Positions 52,471-62,187 of a stretch of 64,000 bases of DNA are shown in pieces. Location of the stretch: assembly GCF_000350225.1 (NCBI RefSeq), contig NW_005178804.1:238053-302052 (forward strand), written 5' to 3'. The notes below the pieces were generated by a model. That model did no database searches. It had not been told where the DNA came from and worked only from the letters and a program-made list of their open reading frames with translations. Position 1 is the stretch's first letter; each line of letters opens with the position of its first letter. This stretch comes from Chondrus crispus (Eukaryota; Rhodophyta; Florideophyceae; Gigartinales; Gigartinaceae). The translations under genes and the position numbers were made by a program.

Positions 52471-55032
52471 TTACCGGGTTTTCGAACTACAGGAGCTGTC
52501 AGTGCTATTCGCTTGGCTATCGTTAGCTAGCGCGTCGACGGGCCCCTGGCCGCGCGGGTGGGGACGGTTTCCGCACCTCGACTGGGCATCTTCTACGAAG
52601 TAATCAGATACTTCGTGGCCTTGGATTGCAACGTCCGGCCGTTGCAATATTCGAGGGGTGGAGAGAACGGGCTCTCCTCCGCCTCCTTCCGTGGGTTGGG
52701 GGTACATTTCCCCAGCCCAGTCTTGGAGGTACATGATGGCGTTCTGTACCCCTTGGGGCAACGGGGATCGGCCCCGGCCGCCTCGCCTATCTCGACGGGG
52801 ATATCGCGTATCCATCCGACGAGGGTCACGTCGATCCCATTGATCAGTCCCCGGGTATCGGTACCCGCCTTCACGAGGGGCAAACCGGACGCCCCCACCC
52901 GATCGGCTCGGGTCACCTCGACGCGGGCCTCGGTCTGCCCGCGTAGACTGCTGGATGAGATTGCGCATTCCGGGGCGCGTCTCCATCTGATAGCGGTAGT
53001 TCCTGTACGCCGTGAACTGACGTTGTTCAGGCGACAGGAACGGGCACGTGTACATGGCGTGGCCGTACGTCCGGCACAGCCAACAAATGTACGCGCTGCC
53101 ATCGGTCGACGCGAAATTCGCCGCGTGGCGTGCCTCCTCATCGGTGAGTCGAGGCACGTTAGGCAGCCCGCGGTCTCCTTCTCGACGGGAGATATCCAGC
53201 TCGGCCATGTTGTGGTTCGGACCACCCGTGGCCCTCGGCGTGTGCGCGAACGCCGTTGCGAAGCTTCCGGTCGAACCGGTGGAAGCTGGCGTAGGGGGTC
53301 GGCCTCCTGCCCGGTCGAAGCCTCGCGTAATGAGGACAGGGTCGGCGTGCCACTCATCTTCTCCAATGTGGAGGCCGGTCGCCGGCGAACTCGTTCCGTG
53401 CGACCTTGGAGTTCGGACTCCCTTCGCTGCCGGCTTCGGGTCCGGCAGCGGCAACCCGCGACGGGCGCGGTAGGTTGTACCCTCGGCCGTTGCGATACGG
53501 CGAATCGTGGAGAGTTCGGTCTTCTGTTGTCCAGGCAACCGTTTTACCGTCTCTGCCACTGCGGCCCGGGTCGCAGTGGATAACCCACGCACGAAGTAGT
53601 GCGCGAGGGCTTGTTCTGAGAACACGGCCGTGCATCGGAACGCGGCGGATTCCAGCCGGTCTGCGAACGTGTTCTCGGTTTCGTGAGGGAGCTGTCGCAC
53701 CGACGGGACAGCATCAAACGCTTCCCCTAACACGTCGTCAGTTAGGTAGCGTTTGATAAATTGGTTGACGAGACCAGGCCAGCTCGTGTCGTCGTGCAGC
53801 TGGCCGGCGCGGAGGCCGCGCATGGTGTAACTCATATACAACCGCTCCGCGTCCCGCTCGAGGAAGTGAGCGGAGACACGGATTGCCACACCTTCGGTCA
53901 GGTGCTGGACATTGAAGGTTATCCGGATATCCTTCAGGAACGGGAGCAACTGAACCGCGTCAGTACCGTCGAAGCTCTTCATCGTGGGACGGAGCCCACG
54001 GCAGCGTTGGACGTACTTCGCGATCCGTCCCGCGTCACCCGAGGTAACGAGCCTCGAGGTGTTGTCCAACCGATACATGCGGTAGTTCGCAACGGCGCTG
54101 AACTCCTGTATCATGTTGAGGACGGTCTCGAGCCCGGGTTCGGCGGGGCCCAACGTTCCGAACGGCGTGACGGGCAACGTTCGGACGTTGACGGGGCCGG
54201 GATGCGCAGTAAGACTCGCTGGCTGGTAGCCGCCCCAGCGAGGATCGAAGGGAAGAATCGGTTCCCCTGATCCGCGGGCGACTCCTCCACGGCCACGGTC
54301 GGGTTCGTCCGGTACCCGTCGGGACTGCCGCATGCTTCCGGATGCATACGGCAGGGCTTGAGTCTCGGACGCGAAGTTCGCGTCCGCCGTCGGCTTGATG
54401 TCCTCCGCCCTCCGACTGGTGACGGCTCCAGTCGGGGGCCACTCCTGCGCTCCGGATGCGCCCGGAGGAACAGTGGCACCGGGCCCACTCGAGGGGGCTC
54501 CGGGCGGCCTCTCGGCCGAGGTCTGTTCCATCTCACGGGCACGGCGGCGCGTTGAGTTGAGCTCCGCCGCCATGTGCGCGAACGCTCCCATCTGTTCGGC
54601 TGACGGGAAGGGTTGCGGGTCGCGCTGGACCCCGGAGTTTGCACTCGCGGGTCGACCCGCAACGTCCACGGCGGGGGAGTCGATGCGCGCCTCTTCGACC
54701 AGTACCAAACGGGACTGGAGCTGGTCGACGAGGGCGCGCAGGTTCTCCAAGGACTGAGTTACGCGCTCAAACCTTCCTTCGCGGAGGGAGCGCAACTCAT
54801 CCATACAGCGGGCGTAGACGCTGTCGGAGACGTCGATACGGAGGGATGTTCGGACATCTTCGATATACTCCGCGATGCGATCGTACATCGCGCGAGCGCG
54901 TCCTTCGGAGAAGTCGGGCGACGGTTCGCGGTCTCGAGGATCAGCGTCGCCATCGTCGACTCGGACGCGGAGCGCGGCCTCTCGCACATCGGCGGGCTCC
55001 GAGCGAATCGAGGTGGGATATTCGCCACTCAT
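52471..55032 (-). CDS. gag of element III, intact, 853 residues
   Basis: Structural protein of the retrotransposon particle. The frame is open from a TTG at 55095, but the first ATG is 55032 (MSGEYPTSIRSEP). Residues about 50-140 are charged and helical, likely a coiled coil (MYDRIAEYIEDVRTSLRIDV, then RFERVTQSLENLRALVDQL). A Pro-rich linker follows, then a capsid-like part (MKSFDGTDAVQLLPFLKDI, then WPGLVNQFIKRYL) and a zinc knuckle of the CX2CX4HX4C type, CWLCRTYGHAMYTC (about residue 690). The C-terminus is Arg/Gly-rich. At 853 residues it is much longer than typical gypsy gag. It ends about 145 bp before the pol ATG at 52324. No lesions. Confidence 0.9.
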   Translation of the reverse strand: MSGEYPTSIRSEPADVREAALRVRVDDGDADPRDREPSPDFSEGRARAMYDRIAEYIEDVRTSLRIDVSDSVYARCMDELRSLREGRFERVTQSLENLRALVDQLQSRLVLVEEARIDSPAVDVAGRPASANSGVQRDPQPFPSAEQMGAFAHMAAELNSTRRRAREMEQTSAERPPGAPSSGPGATVPPGASGAQEWPPTGAVTSRRAEDIKPTADANFASETQALPYASGSMRQSRRVPDEPDRGRGGVARGSGEPILPFDPRWGGYQPASLTAHPGPVNVRTLPVTPFGTLGPAEPGLETVLNMIQEFSAVANYRMYRLDNTSRLVTSGDAGRIAKYVQRCRGLRPTMKSFDGTDAVQLLPFLKDIRITFNVQHLTEGVAIRVSAHFLERDAERLYMSYTMRGLRAGQLHDDTSWPGLVNQFIKRYLTDDVLGEAFDAVPSVRQLPHETENTFADRLESAAFRCTAVFSEQALAHYFVRGLSTATRAAVAETVKRLPGQQKTELSTIRRIATAEGTTYRARRGLPLPDPKPAAKGVRTPRSHGTSSPATGLHIGEDEWHADPVLITRGFDRAGGRPPTPASTGSTGSFATAFAHTPRATGGPNHNMAELDISRREGDRGLPNVPRLTDEEARHAANFASTDGSAYICWLCRTYGHAMYTCPFLSPEQRQFTAYRNYRYQMETRPGMRNLIQQSTRADRGPRRGDPSRSGGGVRFAPREGGYRYPGTDQWDRRDPRRMDTRYPRRDRRGGRGRSPLPQGVQNAIMYLQDWAGEMYPQPTEGGGGEPVLSTPRILQRPDVAIQGHEVSDYFVEDAQSRCGNRPHPRGQGPVDALANDSQANSTDSSCSSKTR

Positions 55033-55095
55033 CTCGACGCGTACGGACGCGGAGGTAAACGATAGTCTTCTCCGTTCGATCTTGAGAGTCTTCAA

Positions 55096-55109
55096 GGTCG
55101 GAAGACCAC
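55096..55109 (-). other. Probable primer binding site of element III
   Basis: Directly after the 5' LTR the coding strand reads GTGGTCTTCCGACCTTGAAG. Element II has GTGGTCTCCTGACCTAG at the equivalent place. The gag start at 55032 lies only about 77 bp from the LTR, so the leader is very short. Confidence 0.5.
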
Positions 55110-55702
55110 TGTAGTATAATCACCCACAACGACGAGGGGGGTGAGTTCTGACAGTTCGGAAAGACCCCAATCGGCGGGAAGATAGAAGCACGGCCCACCC
55201 ACGGTACCGAGCACGGGCTCGAGGTAGCGGTGGTAGAGCGGGATCGGGGAGGACGCGCGCACGCGCGAGCGGTTCTACGCCTCGACGCCCCGGAGCGGTA
55301 CTGGGTGACGATCCAGTACCGACGAGTGGAGGCGGAGCTGGCTCGTGGGCGTGCTACGCGCGTCCTCAACCCGCGCGCGGTGCTACTTCTAGGTAAAACG
55401 GACGGAAGTACCTAAAAGTAAGCGGGCGGACCAAGGTGGAGGATCCTTGACAAGTCCGTGCTTGTCGTCCTCCACCGCCGGCGGTCCGCTCATATTTAAT
55501 GTACATCGTAGTCTATCATAACTCTACAGTAGTGCCGGTCTACCGACACTGTAACGCTGTCAGTCGGCGGGGCTGACAGTCCTCGTGTAGTACGCGTCCC
55601 GTACACGTGGAGGACACGTGTGTGCGCGCATGGCTGTAAGGCTCGTTGCCTTACTGTCCCTGATCCAATCCTAATCTAATTTCCGTTTGGGGTTATACCA
55701 CA
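55110..55702 (-). repeat. 5' LTR of element III
   Basis: Direct copy of 42921-43513, ending GGGGTTATACCACA and followed by GTGAC. It contains the catatttaatgtac box at 55491-55504. Confidence 0.93.
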
Positions 55703-55707
55703 GTGAC

Positions 55708-55959
55708 GCGCTCTCCTTGGCCTGGCAGCAGTCACAGCGCGAAGCCCACTTCTTACGGGAGGAGGCCCGGGTACAGGCCAGCGACTTCGAGCGCGCGGCG
55801 CCCGATCGCGATCGGTACCGCCAAGAGCGCGACCAGCTGCGAGCTGCCCCTCCGGCGGGGGTGCCCGGGACCAACGCGAGCGCGCCGGTACTGCGCGATC
55901 CTTATGCCCCCTCGGGGGGTGTCATCCGCGACACAGAACCCCCCCTCCCCCAGATTTAG
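55708..55959 (+). pseudogene. Opposite-strand ORF of element IV, part 2
   Basis: The continuation, beyond the element III insertion, of the ORF remnant at 41023-42920. It encodes the C-terminal coiled coil (AWQQSQREAHFLREEARV, then DRDRYRQERDQLRA) and a Pro/Gly-rich end with VLRDPYAPSGG. Element III's protein has DRERYRRERDRLRSW and IRDPYAGYEP at the same places. It ends at a stop at 55957-55959. The match on both sides of the insertion shows that the split ORF was one gene. Confidence 0.85.
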
Positions 55960-56136
55960 AGAGTACATATTGGACGATAACTTCTAAACTATTTTGGTTT
56001 GTCTACTTCTGTTTTCTGTATATCACTACTACTGCTCTAAGCTTTACAACCATATAAAATACCTGGAATCCGAAGGGGTGCCCCTGGTACTGTTTGGTAT
56101 CCCAAATTCTGGTTACCACCAAACTAGTGTTGGAGT

Positions 56137-56510
56137 TCACTTGGCGAATCCTGCGACGGTGTGCTTCGAAAGCCGCCTTTCCCGTCGTGAAAAGTTCGCG
56201 ACGAAGACGTCGAAGGTTTGATTCGGCAGTACCTCTGCGACGTTATTCGTCAGCTTCGCTCCACGTCGGCGATGGAGTGAGGGCTTTGGATCTAGGAACA
56301 CGAGGCCCCTCCCCGAGGTGATAACGCGCATTCGGGCTTGCGAAATCGCGAGGATGGTAGCCCAGCGGCCGATTGGGATCGCCTGCGGGGCCTCATCGTG
56401 CACATCCGACCGGCTCGTCTGGCGTCTGGAAGGCCTGGTAGGTGGAGCCGGCTCCCCCTTTCTATCGACTATGGCTACGGAGCCCCCGTGACGGAGCTTG
56501 AGTTTCAGAA
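56137..56510 (-). pseudogene. Fragment of element IV pol (protease C-terminal region)
   Basis: Matches the part of element III pol after the protease active site: HGGSVAIVDRKGEPAPPTR, DEAPQAIPIGRW, RGLVFLDPKPSLHRRRG and FSRRERRLSKHTVAGFAK, all with close equivalents in 51305-51700. Everything between this piece and the opposite-strand ORF (RT, integrase) has been deleted, and the similarity ends at the large inverted repeat at 56514. The Gly codon in HTVAGFAK is informative, because element III has a TGA stop there. Confidence 0.8.
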
Positions 56511-56513
56511 GCT

Positions 56514-56574
56514 CAAGTACACTTGGCATGCCCTTGGTACCCATTGGGTACCAAGGGCATGCGAAGTGTACTTG
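56514..56574. repeat. Near-perfect inverted repeat of 61 bp
   Basis: Arms of about 30 bp meet at the centre with almost no loop. The left arm contains cttggcatgcccttggtaccca; the right arm reads it back with one or two mismatches. It sits exactly where the element IV pol similarity stops. Confidence 0.85.
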
Positions 56575-56877
56575 TGCATGCACCGATACCCGCGGGCAAT
56601 CCTGCCAGTACTTCCATATGAGCGCACAACCCTGGTCTTAACCCCTCAGAGGGACGCCTCGGACACCTGTCCCAGTCCAGTACCTACCGCCTACTGCGTG
56701 CCGATTACTGTACACAATTAAAATACTATCGCCACAATTAGTAAATACCATATGGGCATTGCCAATACACGTGTGCACTACTGTACACCCGTAATAGCTA
56801 CTAACTACTGCACGGAAGACACGTGTGCTACTGTACACGTACTCCACGTCGAGACCGATCGGCTCGTGTGCGCGCTC
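56575..56877. repeat. Degenerate LTR-like sequence
   Basis: Contains phrases shared with the family-C LTRs, such as cacctgtccc-agt and gattactgtacacaatt (compare 40036-40090), and with the LTRs of III and IV (acacgtgtg...gtgcgcgc). It continues beyond the solo LTR at 56878-57922. Boundaries not resolved. Confidence 0.45.
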
Positions 56878-57922
56878 TGTAGTGCGATACGCACCTGAAA
56901 AGGGGGGTGAAAAGAAAGGAAAATATTTGGATATGAAAAGTAGTCCGGGTTGGGGGACACACGTGTGAATAATTGCACAGTTTTAATTTTTAATTATTTT
57001 ATTTTATTTAGTTAATTAGTTGGCATTAATTTTGCTGACACTAGATTAGATCTAGGATCTAGCGCCGCGAGCTACTGTACTGGCTCCGGCGGGGCGATAT
57101 ATACCTTAGCCCTCTGACGACCAAGTCAGTGAAGGTAACCCGAGTTGCCAGAGTTGAATATCGCCTTGGTCGAAGTCCGTCTTTCCCAAGACGCTCTCTT
57201 TTACCACAGATTACGTTATCCTTTGCGCTCGGGGGGTCCCTTTCCTTTTCCTTTATTTCACCTATCCTTTTCTATTTCTATCTCTATTTCTATTCCGTTA
57301 TCTTGTGTTGGTGCCATCGGCTTTGGTTGCGACCGGACCGGTGTAGGTGTCTTGGCCATCGGGCGACACGTGGGTGTAGCGCTGCGACTTGTTTACGACC
57401 ACCGACGGAGGCTGTTGCAACGACGTTTCCCTCGAAGGTCCTGTTGTGTATACAGGACAGTTTTGGTTCCATCGGATACAGGTTGCGACCGTTCCGGTGT
57501 CGGTACTTTGCCATCGGACAGTAAGGAGGTGTAGCGATGCTACGTGTTTGCTAATTCCCGTCGGGCTGCGTTGCGACGCCCCCGTCGAAGACCTTATCAA
57601 GGGTATAAGGTGTAACAGGCGCTCCGCGAGCATTGGATTTACGACCCATCGGGCCCGGCTTCCTAATTACCGCCCCGAACTCTCCGAGCAGCTGCCTGTA
57701 CAAGACTCTACCACCGTTCGTCCCGGGGCGGGCCTCTTCCTTTTGCCCCCCCTATCAGGGACTTGAGCTACTGTGGGCCGCAAACCCACTTAAAGGGAAA
57801 GGGAAAATCGGACACGCCGTAGGGCTGTGCCGTCGGCAACTCTTGTTGGTTGTTGTTCGTTGGTTGTGTTGTCGCTGGACCGTTGGACCCTGGTTCCGGC
57901 CTGACAGGCACATTGCACTACA
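56878..57922 (+). mobile_element. Solo LTR of the element-II family
   Basis: 1,045 bp from TGTAGTGCGATACGC to CACATTGCACTACA, with CGCTC on both sides (56873-56877 and 57923-57927). Closest in sequence to the solo LTR at 33851-34896. Confidence 0.92.
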
Positions 57923-59189
57923 CGCTCCCCACACGTTGGCGCCTCGCCTACGTGTATATTGTACACGGCCGCCAGATTAATAACCTCTGCGCGCCAGCCG
58001 TTATACTCTAAAGAGCACGACAGTGTAGATTCAAAGTTTGATCAATGGTCGTCTCCGGTAGGGGACGGCAAACTGTAGCACGGTTCATATAGAGAAATGG
58101 ACATGCCGATACGGTAGTGCCTCGGCGTAAAGACTGTGATTTGTACCTAGATGGGCCGTAATAGCGGAGTTTCGTAACGAAAAAACAACACGAACAGGGC
58201 TACCTTCTTATTCGTACACCTGGCCTATGTCGTTGTAATAAGACATTGTAGTCAGTATTGCGGGTTCTGCTTAGAGAACACGTCCTGCTATATCCATCAT
58301 ATCCCTACAAGGCGTACGTTACTGCAAAACCCATCCTAGAGTGAAGAAACCGTGCCGAGTCCGAGTGTAACATCTGAAGTAGTCTGAAATGAATAGAATT
58401 CAGGTGAATACGGCATAATAATCTTATATATGGAGATACGTAACACTTAAAAGGACAATGAGACCAATTTACATTCTGCACACACCTCGTGACGTAATAC
58501 GGATCCAGTTCTTCGTAGATACAGCTTCGGCAGCCCATGGCTGGATATTCTTCTGTAAACTTCTTGCCCTATTCTGATTGGCGGATATAAGACAAAACAG
58601 CATCCTCCGTAAATGACACGGTAGTTTGGTATAACAACCCACCCGCGCGAAGGTTGTTAATCTAGTGGCCGTACTCGGTACACACGAGGGAAAGGTGTCT
58701 ACGTGGTGTAAGCCGGGGCACGCTGATCGGTCGTTTCTGAGTATGCGTGTACAGTAGTGCACACGTACAGTGCTGGAGCCCGTACTTTAGTTTGTAATTA
58801 GGGCACTAGAATTTTAGTTCTGTACAGTTCCCGGTACATAACAGGTAGCTGGTACTGTACTGGGACCGGTGCCCGGACGTCTACATGAGGGGTTAAGACC
58901 CAACGCCGATCCTTCGCAGTAAGCCGGAGGCAAGCTGGCCTCCGTCTCCTTTGCGCCTAACTACTACCGGTCGATTAGTCTACCCGGGTTGGTTTCTAAA
59001 CTGTGACCGGTCATATCCAAATCAGCACCTCGGGGCGGCTGCGCATGACCGGCCACGTGTGCCACTCTCTTTTCGCCAGCTCGAACGTATCAGTTGTCCG
59101 CACATCCCGCGTTGCGTGCTCCCTCGGCTACATCTCCGGAGCCTCTCGCCCTAGTAATGGGTAAGAGCAGTCGTGCGAGAGGTAAGAAG
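57923..59189. other. Unassigned repeat-like region
   Basis: About 1.27 kb. A minus-strand frame of 97 codons (58469-58762) has no recognisable motif. Bases 58900-59150 share a ggaggca...gcctcc hairpin style and nearby wording with the family-C LTRs (59480-59560), so part is probably an older LTR. No gene supported. Confidence 0.45.
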
Positions 59190-59766
59190 TGTAGTACAAC
59201 GGCGCGAAGGCGACGGCACCACCGCCGCCGCCCCGCGGTACAGTACGATGGACTGTAAGCGCGAGAAGAACTGTAAGGAGTTATACTTACAGCAGACGGC
59301 CGGTGCGGAGTACAGTACAGTAGTACCCCGCCGGTTACACGTATAGGATCCGAATGGTAAGTAATTAGTAATTAATGCCACAAATTAGCCAATTTAGTAC
59401 AATAGCTGGTATACAGTAAGTAACAGCTACTGCAGCGGGACAGGTGTGCTGGAGTCCCACTTAGGAGTTAAGACCGGGGGCACCTGCCCCGTTCCAGTAA
59501 ACTGGAGGCAGACTCGCCTCCCTTCCCTTTACGGCTAATTGCTATCCCGTTCCGGTTTTCCTTTTAGTCTCAGGCTTCTAACCCGTGACCAGCCGTCCGG
59601 TTATAACACCACCGACCAGCTGCTCGTCACCGGCCACGTGAGCCTTCCCTCATTTCGAGTCCATCCGTACGGTTTGCGTTCGCGCGTGGGTTACCCAGCG
59701 GCGTGCGCTCCCTTACCTCTAACCCCCTTGTTTCCGAGTGGTCGGGACGAAGGTAGTTATACCCCA
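59190..59766 (+). mobile_element. Solo LTR, family C
   Basis: 577 bp from TGTAGTACAACGG to GTTATACCCCA, flanked on both sides by AGAAG (59185-59189 and 59767-59771). Termini resemble the LTRs of III and IV (TGTAGTATAA...TTATACCACA), so it may belong to a related family. Its right part matches 38776-38994 in inverted orientation. Strand is given by analogy and is uncertain. Confidence 0.88.
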
Positions 59767-60708
59767 AGAAGATCCAATGTCCCAATGTCCCAAAGCGAAT
59801 GTCTGTAACCATAAATGAGCTGACTCCAAGGTCTGTGAACGATGTGTCCACATAGACAGCTGTCTGTCTCCGAAGTAATAGTCCCCTGACACCCACTGTG
59901 CCTATTACACAAAGTGGCAGGCCTGAAACTCGTTTGTGGCGGCTCTAGGCGGTTTCGGTAGCTTTTCTAGAGGCATGCTCTAACTTTGCCTTTTCTAGTC
60001 TCTTGGTAGTCTCGGTTTCCATCTCAGAAGTAAGCGAAGTTCGAGCAGAGCGTTTGGATTCTGAAAATAAAGCATCATGTTCTTGCTCCGCGAGAAAGGA
60101 CATCTGTCGCGCAGTCTCTAAGCTTTGGCCGGAAATGCGTCGGAAACATTAAGCACTCATTGAAAGAGTGGCTTAATTCAGGTGCCGTCCGGTGCAAATC
60201 TCGATGGTACTTCCGACGACATCGGTACAGTACCAAGGGTACTGTACATAGCTTTCCATTCATCGGTCGCTCCGCAGCTCATTCCATCGCTGGGGCAGCC
60301 CTTCTCCCGGTTTAGGGGATTAGGGGGTTTGGATTCTATGCCTTGAATGATGAGCCTGGCCTCAGATGCTTACACCGAAATAGGGACATGATTGGCTGAT
60401 GTGAGTGCAATGAAGCTCCACAGAAGTTGAGGAGATTCGCCCAACAGAAATTAGCATCCCGCCATTGGTTAACAGAGCCGCCGACTGTAATGAGGACCTG
60501 ACACAGCCCGCTGATTGGGCAGCGCCACCTGCTCCGCAAAGCGGCGTCGAAATCCTCAATTCACACATCTGCTGTTTTCCTCGTCCGGGCGACTTTTAAC
60601 CGACTCCTAAAAACCAGGTCTGGCATCGATCCTCGTCTCACTCATTCATCAATCCGCAGAGCACATGCCTCCCCCCTTCGCTTCCCCCCCTCCCCCTTCC
60701 TCCCAACC
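59767..60708. other. Region before the TAF1A-like gene
   Basis: About 940 bp. The minus strand near 59940-60070 has a short charged stretch (SKRSARTSLTSEMETETTK) that may be a worn coding remnant. The last 150 bp, with pyrimidine-rich sequence before the ATG at 60709, should hold the promoter and 5' UTR of the next gene. No other feature supported. Confidence 0.4.
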
Positions 60709-62019
60709 ATGGTCTCCTCGCGGAAGCGCAAGCGCTCCCCGACTCGATCCAACCTCCTCAACTCCACGCACGACTACAAAGGCGTCGCACCTCCTCCCTT
60801 CGCCCCCGCCCGTCTCTCCCTCCTCAAGGCCTACCGCTCTCCCCTACCCCGCAACCTCCAGCGCGGCCTCTCCCCCGCCTACGTCAACCTTGTCCTAATG
60901 GCGGGCGAGCGTCTCCGCGCCCGCGACTTCACCTCTGCAGCCGCCGCGCTCCCCGCTCTCTTCAAACGATACCGCAAGTCCTCCGGCAAGCGGTGGTTTT
61001 TCACGCGTGAAATCGCCCTCACTGGCGCCGAGGTGTTGCGGCGCGCCTCGTGGAAGGGGCACGCCGAGATGTTGGATGCTTTCCTTGCCCAGATGTCTCG
61101 CGACGGCCATCTCTCCAGCCGCCACGGCCGTGAGGGCTACGCAGCCAAGGCCCGCGAGGCCGTGCTGCTCGAGCGCGCCATGCAGCTGCTCGCCGGCGGC
61201 AACGTCCGCCCGGCCTTCGAGTGCCTGTACGAGCAAAGTCAGGACAAGCTCTTCCGCGACAGCGCCCTCATCCACGGGTACCTCGGCATGCTCGCGCTTG
61301 CCGTCAGCGCCGCAGAGGACGACCCCTCGGTCTTGCTGCGTGTAGCCGCCGGCGGGCTTAGTACCGCCGCCGAGATCGAGCCCACCGCGTATTTTTACGT
61401 CTACTACGCCGCAGCCGCTGCGATGGCCGCCGGGAAGCGCGACGATGCCCTGGCTATGCTGCGCAGGTTTGTGCACGAGAGGAACCGCACGGATCCCATC
61501 GCATTGTACGGCGTGCTCGCCTGTCTAGAGGGGCTGGACGACAGGGATTCCGACCCCGTCAGGCAGGAGCGCGTCGACATCGCCCGCCGCTTGCTGCTTG
61601 TCGATCCGCTCTCCGTCGCGGCAATGGATTTGCTGCGGGAGGCACACGCGTGGGCGTGGCCGGTCGTGCCGCGTGTGACTTGCGCCGAGCTGGCGGACGC
61701 CCTGGGTTCGCGGATAGAGCATGGGGATGTCGCCGATGTCGCGACGTGGACGGCGTTGGGATTCGTGCTGGGGTCCGTGCCGGCGGCGCGCAAGGAGTTT
61801 TGGCAGTTTTCAGGGCGGTGCGCTTGGTGGCCATCGCACTTTTTTCGCGTCTCAAAGCTCAACGCTGACATAACGGCGAACCCACGGCTGGCTTCTGTTA
61901 AGGGGGCTGTGGCGAAAATGCTTGCCGCAACGGATGGCAGCCCGTACGCCGAGGGGGTGGAGGGGAGTGGGGTCGTGCAGTTGTTCGCTTTTGAGGATAA
62001 TACTTCAGATAGAACCTAA
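60709..62019 (+). CDS. Probable TAF1A-like RNA polymerase I factor subunit
   Basis: 436 codons in one exon, strongly GC-biased at third positions, from an ATG in good context (aaccATGG). The N-terminus is basic (SSRKRKRSPTRSN), then comes an all-helical, TPR-like region: LMAGERLRARDFTSAAAALPAL, RWFFTREIALTGAEVLRRAS, YYAAAAAMAAGKRDDALAML. Near the C-terminus is RCAWWPSHFF (about residue 377). Helical repeats followed by a W-W-P-x-H-F motif resemble the TAF1A (TAFI48) subunit of the SL1/TIF-IB complex, which recruits RNA polymerase I to rDNA. This rests on recalled family features without a search. The alternative is an unrelated TPR-like nuclear protein. It converges on the ABC transporter, with 168 bp between the stops. 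Confidence 0.6.
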   Translation: MVSSRKRKRSPTRSNLLNSTHDYKGVAPPPFAPARLSLLKAYRSPLPRNLQRGLSPAYVNLVLMAGERLRARDFTSAAAALPALFKRYRKSSGKRWFFTREIALTGAEVLRRASWKGHAEMLDAFLAQMSRDGHLSSRHGREGYAAKAREAVLLERAMQLLAGGNVRPAFECLYEQSQDKLFRDSALIHGYLGMLALAVSAAEDDPSVLLRVAAGGLSTAAEIEPTAYFYVYYAAAAAMAAGKRDDALAMLRRFVHERNRTDPIALYGVLACLEGLDDRDSDPVRQERVDIARRLLLVDPLSVAAMDLLREAHAWAWPVVPRVTCAELADALGSRIEHGDVADVATWTALGFVLGSVPAARKEFWQFSGRCAWWPSHFFRVSKLNADITANPRLASVKGAVAKMLAATDGSPYAEGVEGSGVVQLFAFEDNTSDRT

Positions 62020-62187
62020 CTTCGTTAACGCACATGATCTAACTTGGCCATCTAAGAGCTAGGGCCCAAACTATGAGTACACAGCAAAGAAAAAAAAAAA
62101 GAGGGCAAGAAGCTGTGGTTGTTTTTCCTTATCTGTACAGCAACATGCTTCTACTGAAAACGCCCTACAGATTGCTCTCTTGCATCT
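62020..62187. terminator. Shared 3' region of two convergent genes
   Basis: Only 168 bp separate the two stop codons. The stretch includes an A-run at about 62088-62101, and both 3' UTRs must fit here or overlap. No canonical AATAAA is visible on the plus strand. Confidence 0.4.

Larger units (their letters stand above)
42921..55702 (-). mobile_element. LTR retrotransposon III: complete chromodomain gypsy element with an opposite-strand ORF
   Basis: 12,782 bp with 593-bp LTRs at both ends (42921-43513, 55110-55702), about a dozen differences between them, and a perfect GTGAC duplication (42916-42920, 55703-55707). Gag (55032 to 52471) and pol (52324 to 47772) are on the minus strand. Between pol and the 3' LTR lie the plus-strand ORF at 43704-45971 and a hairpin array at 46289-47425. 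Gag and the opposite-strand ORF are intact; pol has two stops and one frameshift. It is inserted inside the homologous opposite-strand ORF of the older element IV. Confidence 0.95.

Noticed and set aside
55033-55095. Gag of element III starting at 55095
   Set aside because: That codon is TTG and overlaps the primer-site region; the first ATG is 55032.
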